From assembly GCF_006384975.1 (NCBI RefSeq), contig NZ_CP021645.1:1392001-1456000 (forward strand): a DNA stretch of 64,000 nucleotides, given 5' to 3'. A program made the translations under genes and the position numbers. Of the stretch, positions 19,346 to 28,520 are shown in pieces. Below the pieces are notes generated by a model, which saw nothing but the letters and a program-made list of their open reading frames with translations, did not search any database and had not been told where the DNA came from. Position 1 is the stretch's first letter; each line of letters starts with the position of its first letter. Source of the DNA: Pseudomonas oryzihabitans. GTDB taxonomy: Bacteria; Pseudomonadota; Gammaproteobacteria; Pseudomonadales; Pseudomonadaceae.

Positions 19346-19611
19346 GGAGTCCTCACTTGTTATGGTTATTAGGATGAGGACGTTTTACGGCGGGTGCTCA
19401 GGCTGAAAAAGCGATAAATAAGCACAAGCATTCATTCCCAATCAGAATGAATGCTAGAAAAAGGCCGGGCTAGAGGCGTCTGATGCAGCCTTGGCCCCGG
19501 GTTATGCACCCTGCGCCAGGAAGCCACCCTGCCCCGCCAACAAGGCCGGGGTCTCAGCGCGCGCTGGCCAGCGCCGCCCGAATCCCCGGGCGGCTTCCCT
19601 GGCGGCCGATA

Positions 19612-22059
19612 TCAGCCCTGGGGCAAGGGCTGCCAGCCAGCGGCCGTGCGCAGTTCCAGGCACGCCGGCTGGCCATCGAGACGCAGCAGATGCAGCCAGC
19701 CGTGGTGCACCAGATCGCGCACCACCGCATGGGCAGCGATCACCTGATCGATCAGGGCGCGGGGCGCCTCGATCACCACGTGCAGGCGCAGCGGCCGATG
19801 CATCCACTGCTTGCCGTCGTGCAGCGACTGACGCGCCAGGCCGATGCGCAGGTCGCCACCGTTGCCCTCGAACACGCCGATATGCCCGCCTACCACGTTG
19901 TGCAGCAGTTTGTTGCCGCTGCCGAATCTTAGGTTATCGGTGGTCGAGGTGAAGTACTGCAGGTTGATCCAGTGCGCCACCACCATGGGCGCGGTCATGA
20001 TCGACTCCAACACCTTGCCGGCCTCGTCCTGCCGCCAGTCGTAATCGTGCAGGAAGGCACGCCCCTGCAGGTCGACCCCACGGGTGCGGGCACGGGGCGC
20101 GGCGATGAAGGCGGCATTGCCGGCCAGGCCCCACTCGGGCCGGGTTTGCGCCCAGTCGCGGGCACGCCGACGCAGCCGTCCGAGCAGCTTGTCCGGCTGC
20201 TCACGCAGCGCCGCCAGCCCCAGCTTCAGAGCCCTTTGCTGGCGCACCTCGGTAGTGGCCTTGTCCAACGCCGCCCGCAAGCGTTGCCAATGGGACTGCA
20301 AGGCCTCGGGCAGCGCCTCATGGGCGAAGACCTGCACCTCGTCGGTGGTGGTGTTGTGCAGTCCGGCGAGAACCTGGCAGTGCGGCGGCAATTCGAGTCC
20401 GCGCTCACGCAGGCCGGCGCGCACCTCGCTGTCGTTGAGCAGGCCAGCCAGCAGCCGTGCATTGATCTCGCCGCTCTGGCCGCAGCAGGCGCCACAGTCG
20501 AGGCCGGCCGCCTGCGGATTGTTAGCACTCTGGCTGCCGTGGCCGAGCAGCACCAGCAGCGCCGGCACCGGCCCATTGAGCCCCATGGCCTTGAGGATCC
20601 GCTCGGCCAGGTCGACCTTCTGCGGCAGCGCCATGGCCGGCAGCTGCGGTTGCAGGCGTTGCCATTCGGTGCGGCGCCAGGCGCTCCGGTCGGGCTGGAC
20701 CGCCCCGCCGGTCAGGCCGTAGGTCCGCCCCAGCAGCGCCCCGGCATAGCCGAGACCGATACTCTCGACCAGGGTGAAGGTCGAGGCCGGCAGCCGCTCG
20801 AACAGGCGCCAGCGTCCCTGACGGGCCAGGCGCTCCTGGCGCACCTCGGCCAACCGCCGATCTCCGGCGGCATCGCCACTGCCCTCGCTGACCTGCAATT
20901 GCGGGGCGAGCAGGCCCGGTAACTGCGGGCGCGTGGCACTGGTACCCAGGGGCGTATAGGCGATGGGCAAGCCGAAGAAGCCGGCGAAACCGCCAGTCTC
21001 CAGCTCCGGGCAGGCATGCTCAAGCGCGCGTCTCAGCGGCTCCGAGCGCACGTCGATGCAGAAGAACAACTTGGCCAGCGGCGCCTTGGGCAAGGCCGTG
21101 GGTACGCTCTGGCACAGCGCCTGCTGCAATTGCTCCTGCCAGGCCAATTCATCGGCCCGCTGCCAGAGTTGCAGGGCCTGCCAGGTGGCCGAAGGCGCTT
21201 GCTGCAGACGCATCCGCCAAGTCGAGCGCCAGAGGTGCCAGCGACTGTCGGCATCGCGCCGCCGATCGTCCACCAGCCACTCCCAAGCCGCGCGGATAGC
21301 CAGCAGTTCGAGCATGGTCTGGTCGTCTTCGCCCTGTAGCCTGGCTTGCCAACGCCGGTAGGCGCACCAGGACGCCCAACCCAGGTTACGCAGCAGCAGA
21401 CAGTCGAACCAGGCGCTCCACTCCTGCGCCGGCAACTCCAGATGCTGCACCGCTGCCTCCAGCGCCGCCAGCGGTTGCGCGGGCAACTCGGCGATGCGCT
21501 GGTGCAGGTCGCGGCAGGCGCTGAGCACGCTCAAGCCCCGGTCTGCCAGCAGGCTGTCACGCCAGGCCTGGTAGAGCCCGGCACCGTCGGCGGGACGCCA
21601 GTCCGCCTGTTCGCGATCGAACCAGGCGGCGCAGCTCTGGCCGATCTGCTGGGTGATCAGCGCCGGCCAGCCCGGCAGCGGGATACCCGGCTCGGCCAAG
21701 TCCTCCAGCAGCGGCAGCCCCTGCCCCGCTTCCTCGGGCGCATTGAGGGCCTGCAACAGGTGGGCCGGCGTCCAGGCTCCGCCCTGCTCGGCCAGCGCCT
21801 GCTGCAGATGGCGCTCGGCGATGGCGCCGTCCTGCCAGGCCTGGAGGTAATCCGCGGCGCTCAGCGTCAGTCGGCTGCCGGCACGCTGCCAGAGCTGCGC
21901 GGCGACGGTCCGCCAGGGTTGCTCACGCCGCTCCCACAGGGGGCTGACAGCGATCATGCGATCCAGTGGCCAGGTCGGCGCGATGCGGGCGCACGCCTGC
22001 CGCGCAGCCTCGTGCAGGGAGGCCTGGGCGAGGCCGGGAATGGGTTCGTAGGCGGTCAT
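19612..22059 (-). CDS. dabA: DabA: zinc-dependent subunit of the inorganic-carbon (bicarbonate/CO2) transporter
   Basis: An 815-residue DUF2309/UPF0753 protein. DabA is a cytosolic, beta-carbonic-anhydrase-like subunit that with membrane DabB accumulates bicarbonate using an ion gradient. The zinc site is visible: Cys334 and Asp336 in CIDVRSEP, His507 in HGSQSANNP, and Cys522 in LDCGACCGQ. Their spacing (2, 171 and 15 residues) equals that described for the Halothiobacillus enzyme. The ATG at 22059 overlaps the dabB stop (ATGA) and has GGAG upstream. It is the second gene of a dabB-dabA operon beside a divergent LysR regulator. Confidence 0.92.
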   Translation of the reverse strand: MTAYEPIPGLAQASLHEAARQACARIAPTWPLDRMIAVSPLWERREQPWRTVAAQLWQRAGSRLTLSAADYLQAWQDGAIAERHLQQALAEQGGAWTPAHLLQALNAPEEAGQGLPLLEDLAEPGIPLPGWPALITQQIGQSCAAWFDREQADWRPADGAGLYQAWRDSLLADRGLSVLSACRDLHQRIAELPAQPLAALEAAVQHLELPAQEWSAWFDCLLLRNLGWASWCAYRRWQARLQGEDDQTMLELLAIRAAWEWLVDDRRRDADSRWHLWRSTWRMRLQQAPSATWQALQLWQRADELAWQEQLQQALCQSVPTALPKAPLAKLFFCIDVRSEPLRRALEHACPELETGGFAGFFGLPIAYTPLGTSATRPQLPGLLAPQLQVSEGSGDAAGDRRLAEVRQERLARQGRWRLFERLPASTFTLVESIGLGYAGALLGRTYGLTGGAVQPDRSAWRRTEWQRLQPQLPAMALPQKVDLAERILKAMGLNGPVPALLVLLGHGSQSANNPQAAGLDCGACCGQSGEINARLLAGLLNDSEVRAGLRERGLELPPHCQVLAGLHNTTTDEVQVFAHEALPEALQSHWQRLRAALDKATTEVRQQRALKLGLAALREQPDKLLGRLRRRARDWAQTRPEWGLAGNAAFIAAPRARTRGVDLQGRAFLHDYDWRQDEAGKVLESIMTAPMVVAHWINLQYFTSTTDNLRFGSGNKLLHNVVGGHIGVFEGNGGDLRIGLARQSLHDGKQWMHRPLRLHVVIEAPRALIDQVIAAHAVVRDLVHHGWLHLLRLDGQPACLELRTAAGWQPLPQG

Positions 22060-23576
22060 GAGCGGTCTCCAAGGGGCGCGAAAAAGGGCTGAGGCGCAGG
22101 CCACAGGCGGAAGGTCAGGCGGGTGAAGTGCTCATCCAGGTAGAAACCGGCGAAAGCCAGGGGGTAAAGACGTTGCGCCAGGGCGCCGCGGGGGTGCGCC
22201 AGGAGCACGGCCTGCAGCAGGTAGAGGCCGAGTAGCAGCAGCACGGCCAGGCCGGTCAGGGGCAGCGGCGCCGTGGGCAGGCGCTGGTCGAGAATCCAGC
22301 CGGCCGCCTGGTGCCACAGCAGATAGGCGCCCAGCAGCAGACCGAACATCAGCAGCCCATGCGCCAGCTGTCCGCGACTCAGGCACCAGGGGGCCAGGCC
22401 GATGGCCAGGATCGTCAGGGCCACCCAGGGCAGCTCGTGGCCCGGCAGCGCCCAGGCCCACAGCCCTTTCAGCAGGAGCAGCGCCACGGCCGCCAACGCC
22501 AGGGCGCGCAGCAGGCCGCCCAGCTCGGGCGCGGGCATCAGCGGCTGCAGGGCGTGTTGCCGGCTGTGGGCCACGGTATCGCCGGCCGCCAGGAAGGCAT
22601 GGGCTTTGTACAGCGAGTGGGCCAGCAGGTGCACCAGGGCCAGCTCGTACAACCCCAGACCGCATTCGAGCAGCATCAGGCCCATTTGCGCGCAGGTCGA
22701 CCAGGCCAGGCGTACCTTGATGCTGATCCGGGTCATCATCACCAGTGCCGCCAGGACCGCCGTCAGGCCGCCGACCAGTACCAGCAGGCTCTGCGCCGGC
22801 ACGGCGGCGGAAAACAGCGGGGCGAAGCGCAACAGCAGGAAACCGCCCAGGTTGACCAGTCCCGCATGCAGCAGCGCCGAGACTGGCGTCGGCGCCTCCA
22901 TCACCTGGATCAGCCAGCCATGCACCGGCAACTGCGCCGACTTGAGGATCACCGCCAGGGCCAGCAGCAGCGCTGCCAACTGCAGGTCCCACCCCAGATG
23001 ACCATTGGCTTGCAGCTGTCCGTTCACGGCCGCGAGAATCGCCGAGATCTGGCTGTCACCGCTCGCCCGCACCAGCAGCCCGGTCGCCAGCAGCAGGCTG
23101 ACATCGGCCAGCCGACTGGCGAGAAATTTCTTGTGGGCGGCCACCACCGCCTGGGGCCGGTCGCGATAGAAGGTGAGCAGCTGGTGCAGGCACAGGCTGG
23201 ACAGGATCCAGGCGCCCACCAGCAGGAACACATCGGCGGTGGTCACCACCGTCGCCACCGTCGCCAGGGTGGCCAGCAGGGCGAGCACGTAACGCCGCTG
23301 TCCCGCTTCGCCGTCCAGATAGCGCTGGGAATATTCGATGATCACCAGGGCCAGCAGGCCGATCAGACCGGCCATGGCCAGGCCGAGGCGGTCGCTGGAA
23401 TGCCCATTGAAGATCGCCCGTAGCACGGCGGCGACGGCCAGCATCAGGCCGAGATAACCGGCTGCCCGGGCGGGCCACCAGAATCGACGTGGCGAGTGGA
23501 GGAAGGCGACGGGGATCAATGCCAGGGCATAGGCCCAGGGCAGCAACGACGCCAGGGAAACCGGCAGGCTAGACAC
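22056..23576 (-). CDS. dabB: DabB: membrane subunit of the inorganic-carbon transporter (NuoL/MrpA-like)
   Basis: A 506-residue, very hydrophobic protein of the proton-conducting antiporter family (complex I NuoL/NuoM-like), with about 13 or more membrane segments. Family marks include the SRLADVSLLLATGLL region and the LHAGLVNLGGFLLLRFAPLF helix typical of these subunits. It would supply the ion gradient coupling for DabA. The GTG at 23576 is chosen because AAGGAG lies 8 bases upstream; the frame stays open further but without a good start. It overlaps dabA by 4 bases. Confidence 0.88.
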   Translation of the reverse strand: MSSLPVSLASLLPWAYALALIPVAFLHSPRRFWWPARAAGYLGLMLAVAAVLRAIFNGHSSDRLGLAMAGLIGLLALVIIEYSQRYLDGEAGQRRYVLALLATLATVATVVTTADVFLLVGAWILSSLCLHQLLTFYRDRPQAVVAAHKKFLASRLADVSLLLATGLLVRASGDSQISAILAAVNGQLQANGHLGWDLQLAALLLALAVILKSAQLPVHGWLIQVMEAPTPVSALLHAGLVNLGGFLLLRFAPLFSAAVPAQSLLVLVGGLTAVLAALVMMTRISIKVRLAWSTCAQMGLMLLECGLGLYELALVHLLAHSLYKAHAFLAAGDTVAHSRQHALQPLMPAPELGGLLRALALAAVALLLLKGLWAWALPGHELPWVALTILAIGLAPWCLSRGQLAHGLLMFGLLLGAYLLWHQAAGWILDQRLPTAPLPLTGLAVLLLLGLYLLQAVLLAHPRGALAQRLYPLAFAGFYLDEHFTRLTFRLWPAPQPFFAPLGDRS

Positions 23577-23677
23577 GGTGCGTGCTCCTTGAAGAGGGGT
23601 AGCACTAGTGTCAAGAAATGTCTGATCCATTTAAAATAGATAGATCAGAACCAATCGTTCACTTTATAAGAACATCC

Positions 23678-24622
23678 ATGCGCCGATTGAATTTCCACCA
23701 TCTGCACTACTTCTGGGCCGTCGCCAAGGAAGGCAACCTGACCCGTGCCGCCGAGGCGCTGCATGTCTCCCAATCCGCCCTCTCCACCCAGATCCGCGTG
23801 CTGGAAGACCAACTCGGCCATGCCCTCTTCATCCGCTCCAGTCGCAGCCTAAAGCTGACCGAAGCCGGGCAACTGGTGCTGGATTACGCCGACACCATCT
23901 TCGCGCTCGGCAGCGAGCTGCAGACCACCCTGCAGCACACCGGCCAGGCCAGCCAGACGCTGCGCATCGGCGCCGTCGCGACCCTCTCGCGTAACTTCCA
24001 GGAGAACCTGCTGCGCCCCTTCCTCGGGCGAGACGACCTGGTGATCACCCTGGAGTCCGGCGGCGTGGATGAACTGCTGGAACGCCTGGCCCTGCACAAG
24101 CTGGACGTGGTGCTGACCAACAAAGCCGTCAGCGCCGACAGCCAGCGCACCTGGCAATGCCGCCTGCTCGCGCGCCAGGCAGTGTGCCTGATCGGCCCAC
24201 CGCGCCAGGACAGCCGCCCCTTCGACCTGCGGCGGGACCTGCAACAGGCCCGGCTGATCGTGCCGGGGCGCAGCAGCGACGTGCGCAGCCAGTTCGAGGT
24301 CTATTGCACCGGCCACGGGCTGCATCCACTGATCTGCGCCGAGGTCGACGACATGGCCATGTTGCGCCTGCTGGCGCGGGACTCCGGCGACATGGCCCTG
24401 CTGCCGGCCGTGGTGGTGCAGGACGAGTTGCGCAGCGGGGCGCTGCAGCTGTACGCCGAGGTGCCCGAGATCGCCGAGCAATTCTATGCGGTGACCCTGC
24501 AACGGCAATTCCGGCTGAAGATCCTGGACGAGCTGCTTGGCCAGCCGCCCGCGCAGGTGGAATCGGACAACGCCGTCCCCGGCACCGCCATTGCAGCGGA
24601 GCCAGGGGGCTCGGCGCCTTAG
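23678..24622 (+). CDS. LysR-family regulator next to dabBA
   Basis: A 314-residue LysR protein. The N-terminal helix-turn-helix (FHHLHYFWAVAKEGNLTRAAEALHVSQSALS region, residues about 4-35) is followed by a periplasmic-binding-like effector domain. It resembles the NhaR side of the family. It is divergent from dabB with about 100 bp between them, the usual LysR arrangement, so control of dabBA is likely. The ATG at 23678 fits the family N-terminus MRRLNFHHLHYF. Its stop overlaps that of the convergent autotransporter gene. Confidence 0.87.
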   Translation: MRRLNFHHLHYFWAVAKEGNLTRAAEALHVSQSALSTQIRVLEDQLGHALFIRSSRSLKLTEAGQLVLDYADTIFALGSELQTTLQHTGQASQTLRIGAVATLSRNFQENLLRPFLGRDDLVITLESGGVDELLERLALHKLDVVLTNKAVSADSQRTWQCRLLARQAVCLIGPPRQDSRPFDLRRDLQQARLIVPGRSSDVRSQFEVYCTGHGLHPLICAEVDDMAMLRLLARDSGDMALLPAVVVQDELRSGALQLYAEVPEIAEQFYAVTLQRQFRLKILDELLGQPPAQVESDNAVPGTAIAAEPGGSAP

Positions 24623-27600
24623 AAGCGCCAGCTCAGCTTGGCGTTGAGATCCTGATCCTTGCTGCGACCGCTCAGTTGGCCGTCGTAGCCCAGGCCCAGC
24701 GACACCGTCTCGGTCAGCGCCATGTCCAGCGCGCCCTGCACCACCGCCGCTTCGCGCGCGATGGGCGCACCCACCACGGTGAAGTTCGGGCCACCGGCGA
24801 AGGCGGCTTCGTGCTCGGGGGTGGTGTCGCCGAAGGCATGGCGCCAGCCCAGAGTGGCACTCGGCACCACCTTCCAATCACCCAGCGGCTTGCTCGCCAG
24901 ACGCAGGCCCAGGGTGCTAAAGGTCACGTCGGTGTTCTGCCGCGGATTGTCCAGCGCCAGGGCACCGCTGCGCTCGTGGAAGCCATCGGTCTGCAGGTGC
25001 ACATGGGCCAGGTTGGCGAAGGGTTCCAGGTTCAGGCTGCCCGCGTCGATCCGGTAGGCCAGTTCGCCGAAGGCCTGGGTGGTACCGGCGTCATACTCCG
25101 GCGCCAGGTGCTGGTTGCTGCCGAGGATCGTGAGATCGCGGCGCGCCTCCACCGAGTGCCAGGTGTGGGCCAGGCCGAGCTTGAGGCTCAGCGCATCCCA
25201 CTGGTTGCCGGCGTAGAGACCCAGGTGGTAGTCGGTGCTGGTGGCCGAGCCCGACTCGTCGCGCAGGTCGAGATCGGTATGGCCGAAGCCGATCAGGCCA
25301 CCGGCGCGCCAGCCGTTGTCCAGGGGAATGTCACCGCCGATCAGCAAGCCATGGCTGTGGCTGTCCAGGCTACTGGCGTCGTGGCTGCCGTCGTTACGAC
25401 CCCAGGCGCCGAGGGCCTGGGTCCAGACCAGGCCGCGCTCGGGGCTGCCGGCCAGGCCCTGGATACCGGAGCTGGACGGCGCATCGTCCTGGGCCTCGTG
25501 CAGGCGCTCGGCCATGGCGTTGCGGACCAGGCGGCTGTCTTCCACGAACACCGTCTTGGTGGTGGCATGCAGTTCGTTGCCCAGGCTCTGGAAGGTCGAG
25601 CGAGCGCTGGCGGCATTGGTCGCGGCCACCTGATTCCACAGGGCATTGCCGGCACCGGCCGCATCCAGGCCAGCCGCGGCAGCGCGAGCGTTGCGGCCAT
25701 TGGCCAGGTCGGCGAAGGCCACGCCGTTGCGCGGCAGGCTCAGGGTCGCCTGGTTGGCGCTGTAGCTCAGGGTCGGGGTGAGGAAGGCGAAGTCGGACTG
25801 GATCTGTCCGAAGCTGCCGCTCAGGCCATTGCCGGCGCTGAGCAATTGATAGCTGCCCAGCGCCTGCCAGTAGGGGCTGGAGACCAGTGCCAGGGTGGCG
25901 CCGTTGACCGCGATGCTGCCGTTGGCGACCAGGCGGTCGGCGCGGCCGGTGGCATCGGTTTCGACCTGATAGATCGAGCCCTGGTCGAGGGTCACGTCGC
26001 CATTGACGTTGAGCTGGCCCACCGAGTTACCCGGCGCCAGGATACCGCCCTGGGCCACGCTCAGGCTGGCCAGGCTGCCGTTGCCGCCGAGGGTGGCACC
26101 GGAATTGACCGTCACCGCCGAATTGCCGAGGTTGCCGTTGATGGCCAGGCGGCCCTGGTTGACGGTGGTGGTACCGGAGAAATCGCTGTTGCCGGTCAGG
26201 CTCAGGGAGCCGACGCCGGTCTTCACCAGGCTGCCATTACCGTGCAGGTTGTTGGCCAGGCTGTCGTTGACCGACTGATCCAGCACTAGGGTGGCGTTGT
26301 CGGTGATGTCACCGCTGCCGAAGGCCTGGGCATAGCCGCGCAGGGTACCGCCATTGATCACCGTGCCACCGCTGTAGGTGTTGAATCCGGTGAGGGTGAG
26401 TTCGCCGCTGCCGTCCTTGGTCAAGCTGCCGCTGCCACCGATGTTGTTGCGCCAGGCGTCGCTGGCATTGAAGCCACCCTGGCTGGCATCCATGTTGACC
26501 TCGACGTTGCCGTTGAAGGCGCCGTAGCCGTCGGCGGCCGCCATGAGATTGAGGCGGCCGTAGCCGTTGGATTCGTCGATGACCACATAGCCGGAAGACA
26601 GCTCGGTGCTGGCCAGGATGTCGCGGCGCTGGCTGGCGCTGAGGTAGGGGAAGCGCGTTTCCAGCAGCACCTCGGCGTTGGTCGGTACCACCGGCGCCAG
26701 GTTGGTCGGGCCGACGGGCGCGAAGCCGTAGGTCATGCGGTAGGTGTACAGCGCCTTGTCCTGGGCATGCTGCGACTGCTGGTCGGTGGCCGGATCGACC
26801 TTGGCCACGCAGTTGTTGATGTCGCCGCCGCACACCTGGGCGAAGTAGGCCTGGGCCTGGGTGAAGGCGTCGCTGCGCAACTGGGCGTTGTTGACCAGGT
26901 TATCGATGGCGAAATAGGTAGCGGTGATGCGCCCGCCGATCACGTCCAGCGGCGAATGCATGCCGGCGACGATGCGGTTGTTACCCAGTTCGGAGGCGCG
27001 GAACAGCTCTTCGCTCAAGCGCTGGGGCACGGCGTAGCCGAAACCCATGGCGGCCAGGTAGGCGGCGTTGGTGTGGCCGCTGGGGAAGCCGCCATCGGTC
27101 TGAGGTGTGGTACTGAGCGCCGGACGCAGCGACAAGGGCACGATATCCACGCCGGCCTGCCGCCAGGGGCGCGGATATTGATAGGCGTTCTTCGCCGGGG
27201 TGGTGGAGGCATCGTTGCGGATCGCCTGGACCAGTTGCACCACCTTGCCCAGTTGCGAATTGGCGTCGCCGGCACCGTTGCCGTTGTCGCTGTACTTGGT
27301 GGTCTGGGTGGAGGCGTCGAACACCGGGATGGTGGTGAAGGCCCCGGAGCCGGCCAGGTAGGCATTGGCCAGAGAGCCCAGGCCACTGATCAGGCTGTAG
27401 CTCTGGTCGCGGCGGTCATCGTAGTAGGCCGCAATTTCCTGGGCCTGGGTGCGGGTCTTCGAGAGGTCGACCACGTACTGGATATTGCGCTGCAGTATAG
27501 GTGCGCCCAGGGCGGTGGGGGTCCCGGTATTCCAGGTGGCCCCCGGCGTCCAGAGCTTGTTATAGCCAGACAACAGGTCGACGCCATTGATGGCGTTGTT

Positions 27601-27693
27601 GCCCGAACGACTGGCGGCCTGCACCGAAAGCGCCAGCAACGAGGCCGTGAACACAGCCGTCATCACTACGGGTTTATTACCTGAACGTTTCAC
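24619..27693 (-). CDS. autotransporter with a PAP2 acid-phosphatase passenger
   Basis: A 1024-residue type V secreted protein. A Sec signal peptide ends near residue 26. Residues about 60-290 are a PAP2 phosphatase with the active-site motifs intact: RP at 175-176 in QYPRPWR, PSGH at 204-207, and His246/Asp250 in GMHSPLDV. Residues about 415-600 are glycine-rich beta-helix repeats (GELTLTGFNTYSGGT type). About 740-1024 form a beta-barrel ending LSWRF with a terminal Phe. It would display a phosphatase on the cell surface. The start is GTG with AAGGAG upstream. The in vivo substrate is unknown. Confidence 0.9.
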   Translation of the reverse strand: MKRSGNKPVVMTAVFTASLLALSVQAASRSGNNAINGVDLLSGYNKLWTPGATWNTGTPTALGAPILQRNIQYVVDLSKTRTQAQEIAAYYDDRRDQSYSLISGLGSLANAYLAGSGAFTTIPVFDASTQTTKYSDNGNGAGDANSQLGKVVQLVQAIRNDASTTPAKNAYQYPRPWRQAGVDIVPLSLRPALSTTPQTDGGFPSGHTNAAYLAAMGFGYAVPQRLSEELFRASELGNNRIVAGMHSPLDVIGGRITATYFAIDNLVNNAQLRSDAFTQAQAYFAQVCGGDINNCVAKVDPATDQQSQHAQDKALYTYRMTYGFAPVGPTNLAPVVPTNAEVLLETRFPYLSASQRRDILASTELSSGYVVIDESNGYGRLNLMAAADGYGAFNGNVEVNMDASQGGFNASDAWRNNIGGSGSLTKDGSGELTLTGFNTYSGGTVINGGTLRGYAQAFGSGDITDNATLVLDQSVNDSLANNLHGNGSLVKTGVGSLSLTGNSDFSGTTTVNQGRLAINGNLGNSAVTVNSGATLGGNGSLASLSVAQGGILAPGNSVGQLNVNGDVTLDQGSIYQVETDATGRADRLVANGSIAVNGATLALVSSPYWQALGSYQLLSAGNGLSGSFGQIQSDFAFLTPTLSYSANQATLSLPRNGVAFADLANGRNARAAAAGLDAAGAGNALWNQVAATNAASARSTFQSLGNELHATTKTVFVEDSRLVRNAMAERLHEAQDDAPSSSGIQGLAGSPERGLVWTQALGAWGRNDGSHDASSLDSHSHGLLIGGDIPLDNGWRAGGLIGFGHTDLDLRDESGSATSTDYHLGLYAGNQWDALSLKLGLAHTWHSVEARRDLTILGSNQHLAPEYDAGTTQAFGELAYRIDAGSLNLEPFANLAHVHLQTDGFHERSGALALDNPRQNTDVTFSTLGLRLASKPLGDWKVVPSATLGWRHAFGDTTPEHEAAFAGGPNFTVVGAPIAREAAVVQGALDMALTETVSLGLGYDGQLSGRSKDQDLNAKLSWRF

Positions 27694-27996
27694 CAGCTCT
27701 TCTCCTTGGCGTCATGGATACAACCTGTTACAGGTTGTCGTGAGGCGGCGAGGCTAGAGTGGTTGTATGACGATATGGAGGCAGTCTGATGGCAATTTTT
27801 GTTTACTGGGCAACAGCTTACGTACGCAACCCGTTTTCCCTTCCCGCGTGCGTCAAAAAAGCGTGCAGAACCTTCCGTGGACGCGACCGAAGCGACTTGG
27901 CTGAGCGAGGTACACTCCCACCTTGAGTCGCCTGCCCTGCCAAAGATTCGCGCCATCGCGATCAAGAGGCCGCCCTACCCCAGCGGAGTTCAGACA

Positions 27997-28410
27997 TTGA
28001 CGACCACCCTCCACATCGCGGCAGCCGTGCTGCTGAACGAGCAACAGCAACTGCTACTGGTGCGCAAACGCGGCACCTCGGCCTTCATGCAGCCGGGAGG
28101 GAAGATCGATCCTGGTGAGCAGCCTCTGGATGCCCTGATCCGAGAGCTGCATGAAGAGCTTGGTCTTGTCATCGATCCGGGAGACGCCACCTTTCTTGGT
28201 AACTACCAGGCTCCAGCGGCCAATGAGCCTGGATTCATGGTTGATTGCGCGCTGTATTGGATCGAGCTGAAGCCGGGAGACCAGGCGATTACGGCGGCAG
28301 AAATCGAAGAGGCGCAGTGGGTTTCGATAGCAGGGGCGTGCGAGCTAGAGCTGGCTCCGCTGACGCGGGAGCTGGTGTTGCCGCTGGTGAAGTGTTTACA
28401 TTCTAACTAG
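27997..28410 (+). CDS. NUDIX hydrolase
   Basis: A 137-residue NUDIX protein. The box is complete: GGKIDPGEQPLDALIRELHEELGL, here shown only by its ends, fits G-x5-E-x7-RE-x2-EE-x-G. Such enzymes cleave nucleoside diphosphates linked to another moiety; the substrate cannot be read from sequence. The TTG at 27997 is preferred: CGGAG sits 8 bases upstream and the protein then begins directly with the TTTLHIAAAVLL strand. The frame stays open to 27799 but the extra residues look non-coding. Confidence 0.8.
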   Translation: MTTTLHIAAAVLLNEQQQLLLVRKRGTSAFMQPGGKIDPGEQPLDALIRELHEELGLVIDPGDATFLGNYQAPAANEPGFMVDCALYWIELKPGDQAITAAEIEEAQWVSIAGACELELAPLTRELVLPLVKCLHSN

Positions 28411-28520
28411 ACTTGCTATTTTCCAAGCTTTCTGCAAGGAAAGATCACATGGCCGCAGAAAAGGTTTGACATCGCATTGAACGAGACCTATCACTCTGCG
28501 AACGACAAAAGGAGCTTGAC

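Noticed and set aside
24157..26289. A 710-codon plus-strand frame within the LysR and autotransporter genes
   Set aside because: Low-complexity Gly/Ala/Val/Gln-rich antisense product; the autotransporter frame on the other strand has complete catalytic and barrel motifs.
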